Below are positions 27,601-36,240 of a stretch of 64,000 nt of DNA, piece by piece; positions within the stretch are counted from its first letter, which is position 1; each line of letters starts with the position of its first letter. The notes beneath the pieces were generated by a model, which was not told where the DNA came from, did no database searches, and saw nothing but the letters and a program-made list of their open reading frames with translations. Both the position numbers and the translations under genes were made by a program. The stretch is from contig SOJX01000087.1 of assembly GCA_004376375.1 (NCBI GenBank), positions 17,238 through 81,237 of the forward strand, given 5' to 3'. The stretch comes from Planctomycetota bacterium. Lineage in GTDB: Bacteria; Planctomycetota; E44-bin39.

Positions 27601-28696
27601 GCCCCTGAAGCATGGCGAAACCCGATCTCTTAACTCCGCCTTTGAGACGCTCAAACAATGGTGGAGCAGTTTGCCGGCTGTTGCCAAAGTGATCAGTCTG
27701 TATGAAAAAGGGCGAAAGGTGCGTTTGACCAGTCTCAAAAATCTGATGGACGGATTGACCGGCAGCGTGGACCGATTTGATTTCATGCTCAAGCGATTGC
27801 CTGCGGTTTACAGCGGCGGTTCAGTTGGCGACACACTCACGGAAAAGGACGCCAAGACCATCTGTGATGCCTTTGCCGAGGATGTAACACTTCTCAACTC
27901 GGGCGAACAGAGTGCACAAGGCCAGGTGGCGCAGGCTGTTTGTGATATCTACGGTGCCAAAGGCGACATGATCGAATGTGAAAATGTGGTCAGCAAATGG
28001 TACTCAAACTTGAATCCAAGCCAACGCGATCCACAAAAGTGCGACCACGAGGATGCGAAACAGTTTCTTGTGCGCCTGGCCGATCAGTCCGTCAGTTTCA
28101 GCACGAAGATAGTTAAGCTTCTGTCGAAAGATTTCGGATTTGGAGCGGTAGCGGAGTGGACATCGCTTCACGTCAAAGACTACGTAGCCAAGCTAAAACA
28201 GGCCAAGGCAGAGATTGATAAAGCCAAGCCGGTCGTCCATAAGCCGGCTGTGGATGAGGGCGTACATGAAATTCGGGAATCACAGGAGATGTATATCGAA
28301 ATCCCCAAAGGGGCCGCTCGATTGATCTACACCCTGGATGGAAGAGACCCCCGTCACTCGGACAATGTCCAAAAAACCGACAACAAGCTTGATCTCGTCA
28401 GTCTTCTTAAAGACCGGCCCAATGTGAAGATAAAAATGCGGGCCGTGGACCAGGACGGCAATGCCAGCGATGTTGTCAGTGTCGAGTTGGTCAGCAAGGA
28501 ACGAAAATACGAGATACAGGTGGAGTCGGACATCTTCGGCGAAAAGGAAGCGACGTTTAAGTGTCCGGATGACACGGAAGGATTGGTGGCCGTCCTAAAA
28601 TCCGTTATCAGCTATGGAGTGAAAAAGAACCTGTTGAGCACTGATATGGCCAAGAAACTTGAAACGCTACTAAGCAACGTCACCAAGGACAAATGA
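24653..28696 (+). CDS. PglY/BrxC-like P-loop ATPase (DUF6079-type)
   Basis: 1347 residues. Walker A GSYGTGKS lies at residues 67-74 and Walker B IFFDEF at about 257-262. The long helical C-terminal part has KGAARLIYTLDGRDP near 1220-1235, a small beta domain common at the end of such ATPases. Size and motifs match the large BREX ATPase (BrxC/PglY), which is required for both modification and restriction and forms complexes with PglX and PglZ. The start has GGAGAATAAGAG upstream. The stop overlaps the PglZ gene (ATGA). Confidence 0.8.
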   Translation: MSKIKEVVKLKSGYANFVELKSAFEATQENADRMAMYRPTKAHRVAFERICRGLYQPNDKKFYLLSGSYGTGKSHLCLMTANVLSRSSGDPGIAGFHENYAKLDPEKAKLIKNIRKDGQYLVAICDYHSGRHFEDVVMKAVFGACETKGLNTGVETEFDEAEHQLAEWEKKGDKGGIRNFYQDFSKALESVAPGLTMDQLRTGLKNYDSNVLEKFRTTFKEMMGGVEFQAQAGNLIPILKKLVKSQAFKKRFKGLAIFFDEFQYTLENRAYAKDVLHGFMETICKSEPNVLFVGCIHKDFKSYADRFSKDDAAVMSARITQVDLLNEGIEEIIGAIVETDKQCNAWKKEIAPKTGVFDQLVPPCKSLDLFPWIEDVNRIRERVLEDIYGVHPMALSCLLNLSSEIGSDARSTFTFFSGDVGGEKGSYADFIENAEVTVAGGKLNLYTVDQLFTFFKKELSQKNPELRERQRQFVNGFYASIDALRKAAKGELLRFHEDERIQVLRTILIYQLCQIPTSLENIQFGLYCLSKSEKTQVKKYLKDLDKMGAVFLRQQSKTYELAASTGEDPYDLIERYVTDTKLHPSDTVTAFMEEASGKRLSDYSEAKGYNLPFGEDKRFRTRFVRAKDLGDALWQEIRMDYAESRSKPAKSFEGTLVHALCEDEGEINLAREAAKTISDDNVALAVPHAPQPFSETLLQVKACRHYLPPNEAGKISAQTESRLRDILENPKDGYLPTLQRVFRDIVEGSGACWYWQGEKILVDKPKQSHKPADMLCDELFKKRCRIKHPDLNFCHDVKWCTGKNVALKQAVGVLLEAERVLIDNGNPDNHGEKRYLEKVLLKGAGALKKIDSEGVVSYFACETDPAKLHNDFPVFKELCDRLANLNPGKIFSVGAFLEDAKDTPYGVGGTPLMLSLAHVIRAYGERLIVYKDSTMMVEQPLRSYDDLVKIVSDPAAKTVFVVRDISQAQITLIDLVAKAVDAPPLKHGETRSLNSAFETLKQWWSSLPAVAKVISLYEKGRKVRLTSLKNLMDGLTGSVDRFDFMLKRLPAVYSGGSVGDTLTEKDAKTICDAFAEDVTLLNSGEQSAQGQVAQAVCDIYGAKGDMIECENVVSKWYSNLNPSQRDPQKCDHEDAKQFLVRLADQSVSFSTKIVKLLSKDFGFGAVAEWTSLHVKDYVAKLKQAKAEIDKAKPVVHKPAVDEGVHEIRESQEMYIEIPKGAARLIYTLDGRDPRHSDNVQKTDNKLDLVSLLKDRPNVKIKMRAVDQDGNASDVVSVELVSKERKYEIQVESDIFGEKEATFKCPDDTEGLVAVLKSVISYGVKKNLLSTDMAKKLETLLSNVTKDK

Positions 28697-31116
28697 GGAG
28701 CTGGAGTGTAACCGTGGGAAACGAAAACCAGGTATCAATCAGCTATATCGGCAATCTGGCGCACACTCCCCCCGATGATGTCCTTCTGGTGGAGAACGAC
28801 GGGGATTATGTGCGAGCGTGCCATACGCTGTCGCACCGCGAGAAATCCGATATCGGCCTGAAGGTGTGGGTGCGTTCAAAGAACCACTTTGCCTGGCTGA
28901 GGGATTTCACCGAACAGATTGACTGCTCATCCAAGTTTGAGGAAAAAACGCCCCGCCTGGTGTTGGCCGAGCAGTGGAATGTACAGATACCCGAGTGGCT
29001 GACCGATACTGATGTTCTCGACTTTAACCTTTTAGATATACCTGTAGATTCTCAGAAACAGACCGATTTTGAAAACCGTTTACTCATACATCTCCTGGGA
29101 GCCGCCTTTCAGCCGGACATGCTTATTAGTGCCCATCTTGTCGATGTGATCAAGGCGCTCGTCAGTGATGAAGCAAAAGCAGCATTTAAGAAATACCCGG
29201 TACTGCGCCGCTGTTTCGAGACCAAATGCGAGCAATGGGCGAAGAGGAGCAGCGAGACATGGGTAAAGGACATCTGCAGACAGCTCCCTGAAAATTCGAA
29301 TGAAGTCTGGCAGTGGCTCAGCTTGTGGGTCGGCTTGCACGGCTATCCAGAGAAACTGCTAGAATACGTGCTGGCTCCAGAGCAGGTTCTGCTTATACGG
29401 AAGGTTCCTCCGGACGTGATCAACGATTTGCCCTTGGAGTCTACGGCCAAGGAACAGATGCTAACCCAGATTGAACTGCTCTTTAAAGAAACATGGGAGC
29501 AGGTAACGTCAAGTGACATGTTCCGAAAGGTTGTAAGATGGACTTCAGGAAGACTCCTGAAAGAGTATCATTTCATTTCGAGCATTCTCAGGAATAATCG
29601 ATTTCCACCAACTGAAGAAGATGTTCAGGAGGTGCAGACAAAATTCAGATATTGCCCAGGCGTGAGCGAAAACCAATTGAATGCCCTTAGATACTGCGTT
29701 AAGCCCGACCGCCCAACCCTGCTCGGGCTGGAAGAAGAATGGAGTAGCGTTGAATGGATTCGATGGACAGCTGAGGAATACGTGCCTTACCGTACTTGGC
29801 AAGTGCATAACGGCTATTACGATGAAGACCTGGAGCAGACGGTAGCACGCTTCACGGATTGGTATATTGCCGAATATACATCGATCCATAAAGATCCCGA
29901 CCTCAGCCTGACTCACTGCTTGAGGGTCCTTTCATCGAACCGTTCAGAAAATGAGTTTTCGATAATACTTCTTATTGATTGCCTTCTCTTGGCTTTTATG
30001 GATATCCTGGACGATGCGCTTCGCAACGTGGGTTTCAGCCGCCATAATTTACACTACCGCTTCGCTGCGCTGCCAACCATTACGGAATACAATAAGGCTG
30101 CGCTCCTGAGCGGAGAGTGGCAGGAGAAAACCGGGAGCTATGAGGCCATTCTCAAAACTCGCGCCAACACCGATTGGGGTGGTAAACAGGTCGTATACCT
30201 GAGCAATCTGAAATCGATGTTGGAAATGGCGGCCCCTCAAGAGGCGACCATTGTCGTTCTCAACTTCGTTGACGGAGATGAGTTGCTCCACTCGGACGTG
30301 GAATCCAAGAATATCACGTATGAGGATGAGTTGCATCGCCTTTTTACGCGCATGGCTGAATCGGTAAGCAAGTTGTCGCAAGAGTGGTCCGGGCCAAGAG
30401 AACAGTTAAGCGTTTATGTAGTCACCGATCATGGTGCCTGTCGCATTCTCGAAGAAGAGAAACGATCCTTTGATTCTACAGTCGTTAACAGGCTGTTTGC
30501 CAACGAGAAACACCGGTTTTCGGCCGTAGCCGAAGATCAGATAGATGAGATACCTGAAAACTTGTGGGTGCTGGGGCATCGATTTAAACGGCCGTTTATC
30601 TCGGAGAACACGGTCTATTTCTTGCCCAAAGGGCACAATACCGTTCGCCAGGCAGGCAGGGTGAAAGGCTATATACACGGCGGTGTCACTCCTGAAGAGG
30701 TCATCGTTCCGGCAGCACAGTACAAATTGGTAAAGGCGGCTTGGAAAACACTTGCCACGCGTTTCCTCAACCTGGACCAAGTGAGAGAAACCGGCAGAGC
30801 CAAATTCTATATCCAACGAGTCGTAACGTTGGAGGTCGAGATACAGAACCCGAACCCCTCTGACGTCCGTGTTTTCCGAGCAAGTATAATGTCGCCTGAA
30901 ACCGACCTCAAGAGCTGTGAAACCGTAGTAATACCGGCAGGGAGCGTGAACACACTTCAAATGAACTGCTATTTCAAAAAGGCTGCCTTGGGAGAAAGAA
31001 GCCTGGAGATAGAGATTGCATATGAAATTGCCGGCAATCAGCACACGCTCCCCTTAACGCTTGAAAGTGAGTTCAGATCAGCCATTGCAAGCGGATTCAG
31101 CCTGAGGGACCTTTAA
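28693..31116 (+). CDS. pglZ: PglZ-domain protein
   Basis: 807 residues, starting in the overlap with the ATPase gene; an in-frame GTG at 28714 is an alternative. The PglZ core shows YVVTDHGACRIL with D579-H580-G581 and, further on, YIHGGVTPEEVIVP (about 657-670), the two metal-site segments of this alkaline-phosphatase-like family. The N-terminal 450 residues are helical, as in other BREX PglZ proteins. The C-terminal 130 residues form a beta domain. PglZ is the defining component of BREX, whose reaction is still uncertain. Confidence 0.85.
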   Translation: MRSWSVTVGNENQVSISYIGNLAHTPPDDVLLVENDGDYVRACHTLSHREKSDIGLKVWVRSKNHFAWLRDFTEQIDCSSKFEEKTPRLVLAEQWNVQIPEWLTDTDVLDFNLLDIPVDSQKQTDFENRLLIHLLGAAFQPDMLISAHLVDVIKALVSDEAKAAFKKYPVLRRCFETKCEQWAKRSSETWVKDICRQLPENSNEVWQWLSLWVGLHGYPEKLLEYVLAPEQVLLIRKVPPDVINDLPLESTAKEQMLTQIELLFKETWEQVTSSDMFRKVVRWTSGRLLKEYHFISSILRNNRFPPTEEDVQEVQTKFRYCPGVSENQLNALRYCVKPDRPTLLGLEEEWSSVEWIRWTAEEYVPYRTWQVHNGYYDEDLEQTVARFTDWYIAEYTSIHKDPDLSLTHCLRVLSSNRSENEFSIILLIDCLLLAFMDILDDALRNVGFSRHNLHYRFAALPTITEYNKAALLSGEWQEKTGSYEAILKTRANTDWGGKQVVYLSNLKSMLEMAAPQEATIVVLNFVDGDELLHSDVESKNITYEDELHRLFTRMAESVSKLSQEWSGPREQLSVYVVTDHGACRILEEEKRSFDSTVVNRLFANEKHRFSAVAEDQIDEIPENLWVLGHRFKRPFISENTVYFLPKGHNTVRQAGRVKGYIHGGVTPEEVIVPAAQYKLVKAAWKTLATRFLNLDQVRETGRAKFYIQRVVTLEVEIQNPNPSDVRVFRASIMSPETDLKSCETVVIPAGSVNTLQMNCYFKKAALGERSLEIEIAYEIAGNQHTLPLTLESEFRSAIASGFSLRDL

Positions 31117-31133
31117 GTGGAGGCAGGAAAAAC

Positions 31134-33155
31134 ATGATGTCGTTTGAACGCAAAGCAAAAGACTACTATGGTGAGGTTGTCATCAACAAAGGTCTCATGG
31201 GAAGGGCCGGATTCGGTGCTCGTGCGATACCGGTCTATGTCGGTGAATGGATCATTAGCCAGTTCATGGACGGAGATGAACTTACAGATGACGGCAGAAC
31301 CGAGATTGTCAATACGATCTCAAAATACTTACCGCAAAAAGCGGACAAGAATATGATCCTGAATCGCCTTATGGAGCAGGAAGAGGTTCGCATTCTGGAT
31401 GACTTTCGGGTCAACGTGAACCTGGAGCGCCACACGCACGATCTAAGCATTCCGCTACTGGATGTTCGAAATGGGATGGTGCAAAAGGATATCATTGACA
31501 ACAACCCCATGCTCCTAAAAACGGGCATGTGGGGTCTGGGAACATTGCGGTATGTGCCCCCTGACGGCGAGGACGTGAAGAAAGGCCAAATATGGATGGT
31601 CGAATTCAAAGCGTTCCAAACCCCAGGGGTCGATTTAGACTATTTCCGGGATTCGCGTAAACACTTCGATATAGCTGAGTGGATAGACCTTTTGGTATCG
31701 AGTTGTCAATTCAATCCCGACGTTCACAGGTTGTCGCAGAAACTTTTGCTCCTCAGCAGAATAATCCCCTTGGTCGAGCCAAGGGTCAATATTACAGAAC
31801 TGGCACCGAAAGGTACTGGGAAGTCGTTCGTGTTCGATAATATCAGCCGATATGCAGCCGTGATACCAGGCGGGAAACTCTCGGCACCTGCTTTGTTTTT
31901 CAACAGCAACACAAAGCAAATCGGTCTCATTCCACGATATGATGTTGTTGTAATCGATGAAATCCAAAAAATTCATACCGATGCGTCCGGCGAGGCCATG
32001 GCTGCCCTTAAGATGTATCTTGAAAGTGGCAGATATCGTAGAGCAACGGGAGACATGGGAACGTCAGAGTCCGGCTTTGTGATGCTCGGCAATATCAGGT
32101 TGGGTGTCAACCGGTTGCCACTGTATGAAAGCGACGGGATATTCAAGGAACTGCCAGCCGCCCTTCAGGAATCGGCATTCATAGATCGAATTCACGGGCT
32201 GATCGAAGGGTGGTTCATGCCGCGTGTGTCTCGGAACACCCCATCAAAATCATTTGGATTCAAGGGAGATTTCTTTAGCGAAGTACTGCATGAACTGCGT
32301 GTCGACCTGCGGTATGCGGATTATGTCTCCCAGAGTTTGCACCTCCCGCAATGTGAGGATATGCGGGATAACAAGGCTATCTCCCGGCTAGCGGAAGGCT
32401 TTCTGAAACTGCTGTTCCCCGATCTCGAATTAAGCGAGGAAGAATTCATTTCCTACTGTGTGAATCCCGCGGTTCGCATGCGTCAGCAGATTCGAGATGA
32501 ACTGTCGAAAATCGACCAAGAATACAAGTGGATCACCATAAAAAGTCAGATTCCGGATGAGTTCCAATTATCCCATCCGGATGAACGGCCAAACCCGGAG
32601 GAAGAAGCGAAAAAAGTCGATCCTCTGGCACCAGATCGTATTCCTGAAGAAAATACTCTGGATCTTATCGAGGGGCAGAAGGGAATCTCATTTGAAAAGC
32701 TTTTCCTTCCTTATATCAAGGATGCCAAAGCGATCAAGATTTATGACCCATACATTCGACTGCAGTATCAAATATACAACCTGATGAGTTTCTGCGAGAT
32801 CCTGGACCCGCCGGTAGAAATGCTGAAGGTCGATCTCGTCACGGCATGTGACGCCTACCAAGAAACTGATCTGAGAAGGAAGCTTGACGAACTGAAAAAG
32901 GGACTGAGGCCTGATTGTATAGAGTTAAACTATGTTTTCGACAACAATCTTCATGACCGGTGGATAGAAACGGACACGGGCTGGAGAATTATCTTAGGCC
33001 GTGGCCTCGACATATTCCAAAAACCGGAGGATAAGTTCACCTTGGGATTCTTGGATCAGACGAAACGGAAATGTAAAGCAACAACGATTACTTATACACG
33101 ATCACATACAGGGAATATCTCAAATGGACCCAACGAAGGCGAGGGAACACAATAA
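31134..33155 (+). CDS. brxL: BrxL-like AAA+ protein with MIT_C-like C-terminal domain
   Basis: 673 residues. The N-terminal region (AKDYYGEVVINKGL, then EVRILDDFRVNVNLER) and the AAA+ core (Walker A APKGTGKS at 224-231, Walker B VVVIDE at 271-276) match BrxL. From about 520 onward the sequence instead reads SFEKLFLPYIKDAKAIKIYD, PYIRLQYQIYNLMSF and, near 610-625, DRWIETDTGWRIILGRGLD, like the phospholipase-D-like C-terminal domain of MITD1. Typical BrxL ends in a Lon-like domain; no Lon Ser/Lys pair is seen here. The SMC-like gene follows after 47 nt. Confidence 0.75.
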   Translation: MMSFERKAKDYYGEVVINKGLMGRAGFGARAIPVYVGEWIISQFMDGDELTDDGRTEIVNTISKYLPQKADKNMILNRLMEQEEVRILDDFRVNVNLERHTHDLSIPLLDVRNGMVQKDIIDNNPMLLKTGMWGLGTLRYVPPDGEDVKKGQIWMVEFKAFQTPGVDLDYFRDSRKHFDIAEWIDLLVSSCQFNPDVHRLSQKLLLLSRIIPLVEPRVNITELAPKGTGKSFVFDNISRYAAVIPGGKLSAPALFFNSNTKQIGLIPRYDVVVIDEIQKIHTDASGEAMAALKMYLESGRYRRATGDMGTSESGFVMLGNIRLGVNRLPLYESDGIFKELPAALQESAFIDRIHGLIEGWFMPRVSRNTPSKSFGFKGDFFSEVLHELRVDLRYADYVSQSLHLPQCEDMRDNKAISRLAEGFLKLLFPDLELSEEEFISYCVNPAVRMRQQIRDELSKIDQEYKWITIKSQIPDEFQLSHPDERPNPEEEAKKVDPLAPDRIPEENTLDLIEGQKGISFEKLFLPYIKDAKAIKIYDPYIRLQYQIYNLMSFCEILDPPVEMLKVDLVTACDAYQETDLRRKLDELKKGLRPDCIELNYVFDNNLHDRWIETDTGWRIILGRGLDIFQKPEDKFTLGFLDQTKRKCKATTITYTRSHTGNISNGPNEGEGTQ

Positions 33156-33202
33156 GCCAGACAGACTTTATCGAGAGTATGGACCCTAAGAAAGGATTAT
33201 TA

Positions 33203-35077
33203 ATGGCATCATCCCATTTCCACCGCCTGAAGTCGCTCTCTATCATCGGGGGCTTTCTTGACGATCAGTCGTTCGAGCTCGCCGATGCGCTGAACTGTAT
33301 TATCGGTGCGCGCGGCACAGGCAAGACGACGGTCTTGGAATTCGTGCGCTATGCGCTGGACGAAATGCCAAGCGATACATCCGCGTGCAGACGTATCGAA
33401 TCACTCGTGGATAAGAACCTGGAAGGCGGTCGCGTACAATTGGGCATCGAGACCAGGGACGGCCTTTCCTATATCATCAGCCGATCCGCCGGTGATGATC
33501 CGATTGTACTGACGGAGGATGGGAAACCGACCGAAATCACGCTCAAGACCGGTGGCTTCTTCAGAGCGGATATCTACAGCCAGAATGAAGTAGAGAACAT
33601 AGCCGATCAGGCGCTCTCCCAGTTGGACCTGATTGATAATTTCGAGGCTGAGGAAATCGCCGAGATTGAGCGGCGAATCAAAAGCGCCAAGGCCGATCTT
33701 GCCTCGAACGCCAGCAATATCATGCCTTTGGAGGATAAAAAGGCAGCGCTCGAAGAAGAGATCGGTGCTCTGCCAAGTATTGAAGAGAAGCTGAAAGCGT
33801 TCAAGGGCGAAGGCGACGAGGATTCAAAGGAAATCGACAAGGCTCATGAAATGAAAGCCCTGCGGGACCGTGAAAAGCGCCTTATCCAGTCTACAGCGGA
33901 GCTATTGGAAGAGATGTCCCGCGATTTAGCGGAGCTTATTGGCCGGATAAGCCTCCGCACAGAATCCTTGGGTGATCGGGATATGATGGAGGGACCCAAC
34001 GCAGAAACGCTGCGCGAGATTCTTGACGGACTTCGCGCGTGCGGCGGTGATGTGGACAAGCTACTCCAGGAAGCGCGTTCGCGCATAGAGAAAGAGCAGG
34101 AAGATATCTCGGCACGGGAATCGAAGCTCGGCACGGCCCATAATGAACAAGAGATCAAGTTCCGTGAACTGATCGAGAAGCATAAGGAAGCCAGGGGCAA
34201 GGCAACGGAGCGTTCCCGCCTAGAGAAATTGAGGAACGAGCTCAAGGCCAAGGAACGGTCGCAGACCGAGACCGTCAAACAATTGAAGGAACTCCGGGAA
34301 AACCGAACCGCGCTCACTGAAAGGCTGTCCGAGCTTCGTGACGAGCGTTTCACCATTCGCAAGCAGATCGTGGACCACATCAATGCTAACCTCTCGCCAC
34401 ACATTCGTGTCAGCATCGTGCAGTACGGCAATCCCGAGAAATACCGTGCTCTCCTTGAGAACGGACTTCGGCCCGCTCGGGTACGTCGCGGTCAGGTCGC
34501 CCAAAAAATCGTCAACGCATTCTGGCCTGCGGACTTTACTGAGGTCATCAAGGAAAAGAACTCGCAGACGCTCGTGGATAAAGCGGAGTTGAACCACGAC
34601 CAGGCAAACAAGGTAATGGCGGTTCTTTCGGGGTCGAGCTTGCTTTTTGAACTTGAAACGGTCGAGTTGATCGACCTACCAAAGGTTGAACTAAATGATG
34701 GCGGAACCTACAAGGACACGGGCTCGCTTTCCACGGGGCAAAAGTGCACGACCATCTTGCCGATTCTTCTACTGGAAACCGAGCATCCGCTCCTTATCGA
34801 CCAGCCGGAGGACAACCTTGACAATCGCTTCGTTTTTGAAACCATCGTTGATAGCATTCGCAAGGTCAAGAAAAAGCGGCAGTTGGTCTTCATTACGCAC
34901 AATCCCAACATCCCCGTGCTTGGAGATGCCGAGAAGGTATTTGTGCTGGATTCGGACGGAACAAACGCGCGCAAGACAAACGAAGGCACGGTAGACGAAT
35001 GCCGGGATGATATCGTGACATTGCTTGAAGGCGGCAAAGAGGCGTTTGATATGCGTAAGGAGAGGTACTCGCAATAA
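33203..35077 (+). CDS. SMC/TrlF-like coiled-coil ATPase
   Basis: 624 residues from the ATG at 33203, chosen because AAAGGA lies upstream. Walker A GARGTGKT is at about 35-42. A coiled coil fills about 150-420, the ABC signature is in SLSTGQKCT near 510, and Walker B is LLIDQPEDNLDN, followed by FITHNPNIPV (switch His). The layout is that of RecF/SMC-type ATPases such as those in TrlF-like, OLD-like and Wadjet-like systems, but no nuclease or PHP domain is attached. The stop shares its last base with the kinase start. It could sense DNA ends or act with the kinase. Confidence 0.75.
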   Translation: MASSHFHRLKSLSIIGGFLDDQSFELADALNCIIGARGTGKTTVLEFVRYALDEMPSDTSACRRIESLVDKNLEGGRVQLGIETRDGLSYIISRSAGDDPIVLTEDGKPTEITLKTGGFFRADIYSQNEVENIADQALSQLDLIDNFEAEEIAEIERRIKSAKADLASNASNIMPLEDKKAALEEEIGALPSIEEKLKAFKGEGDEDSKEIDKAHEMKALRDREKRLIQSTAELLEEMSRDLAELIGRISLRTESLGDRDMMEGPNAETLREILDGLRACGGDVDKLLQEARSRIEKEQEDISARESKLGTAHNEQEIKFRELIEKHKEARGKATERSRLEKLRNELKAKERSQTETVKQLKELRENRTALTERLSELRDERFTIRKQIVDHINANLSPHIRVSIVQYGNPEKYRALLENGLRPARVRRGQVAQKIVNAFWPADFTEVIKEKNSQTLVDKAELNHDQANKVMAVLSGSSLLFELETVELIDLPKVELNDGGTYKDTGSLSTGQKCTTILPILLLETEHPLLIDQPEDNLDNRFVFETIVDSIRKVKKKRQLVFITHNPNIPVLGDAEKVFVLDSDGTNARKTNEGTVDECRDDIVTLLEGGKEAFDMRKERYSQ

Positions 35078-36240
35078 TGAATGAAGGTCAGGATAAGATA
35101 AGGATCGAAGAAACATTCGCCCGGTTACAAACTAACCGTGAAGCTTTGCCGTGGCCGGAACGCCGCGCGCTTGCACAATCTTTGGCTGAAACACTGATAT
35201 CGGAAGGCGTCTCTGAACCGGTCCTGGCCTTGGTTTTCCTGCTGGCCGATGACCCGAAGTGGGAGGTGCGCCGTGATATCGCGGATTGCCTCCTGCTCAT
35301 CCCCGAAGACGACTTCCCGCGCCTTGCAGCCAAACTTTCTGCCGACAGCAACTCGTTCGTGCGAAAGGCTGCCGAGCGAGCACTGGACCGTCGTCGACGC
35401 GGGCAACGTGCCGAGGCGAAACGGCAACGGGGTCTGGATGGAGTTCAATCTCAGTACGTTGCGTTGGAGAAAATACACGGCAAGGTGGCAGCAGAGAAGG
35501 CCCGCCACATGGCCGAGCGACTCTACGACATTCTGGTCGGGGCGACGGTCCATGACATGCGCGGAATCATGACGCCCCTAAAGTCCAGCGTGACGACCCT
35601 CTTGAGCCATCTGGAGGAGAGCAATCTGGACCCGAAGCTATTCCACAAAAACCTGATCAAGATGAAGGACCGCATCGCCATCCTTGAGTGGTTGCTAGAG
35701 GATATGCGTCAATATTCCCAACCCACGCCACTCGAGCGCAGGCGCGAGCGATTCGCGGAGGTCGTTCACAAGGCGCACGATATTGTAAAGGACAGATTCA
35801 AAGCCACTGATCGCGCCCCCGAAGGCATCCTAGTAAACATCGATGTGCCGGAAAATATTACTCTTGAAATCTCGCGTCAGCAAATCATAGTGGCAATCGC
35901 CAACATCCTGCAGAATGCCTACGAGGCCTTTGAAACCAGACCGAATACATTCCAGAAGGGCACCATAGAACTACGTGCACGGACGCTAGACAATGCACGC
36001 AGCGAGCATGCAGTGCAAGATAACGGTATGGGGCGCAGCAAAGAGGACCTGGCCAAGGTACGGTTATTTGTTCCCGGTGGATCGTCAAAAAAGCAGCATG
36101 GCTCTGGACTCGGCCTGCCCAACGCAAGAAAGAGGGTCATTGACCACGGAGGTGATCTTGCCATCGACAGCGAAGAAAACCAAGGAACAACCGTAACGAT
36201 CACACTGCCCGTCGAGACAGAAGGGCAGGATCAGCGATGA
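35077..36240 (+). CDS. Histidine kinase with N-terminal HEAT-like repeats
   Basis: 387 residues. Residues about 30-110 are HEAT-like helical repeats (VLALVFLLADDPKWEVRRDI, then LAAKLSADSNSFVRKAAERAL). The DHp helix has VHDMRGIMTPLKSS, with H159 the likely phospho-acceptor. The ATPase domain has the N-box ANILQNAYEAFE, the D-N-G-M-G G1 box and HGSGLGLPNARKRV (G2). There is no transmembrane segment, so the kinase is cytoplasmic and probably senses through its repeats or a partner. It overlaps the response regulator gene by 4 nt. Confidence 0.85.
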   Translation: MNEGQDKIRIEETFARLQTNREALPWPERRALAQSLAETLISEGVSEPVLALVFLLADDPKWEVRRDIADCLLLIPEDDFPRLAAKLSADSNSFVRKAAERALDRRRRGQRAEAKRQRGLDGVQSQYVALEKIHGKVAAEKARHMAERLYDILVGATVHDMRGIMTPLKSSVTTLLSHLEESNLDPKLFHKNLIKMKDRIAILEWLLEDMRQYSQPTPLERRRERFAEVVHKAHDIVKDRFKATDRAPEGILVNIDVPENITLEISRQQIIVAIANILQNAYEAFETRPNTFQKGTIELRARTLDNARSEHAVQDNGMGRSKEDLAKVRLFVPGGSSKKQHGSGLGLPNARKRVIDHGGDLAIDSEENQGTTVTITLPVETEGQDQR

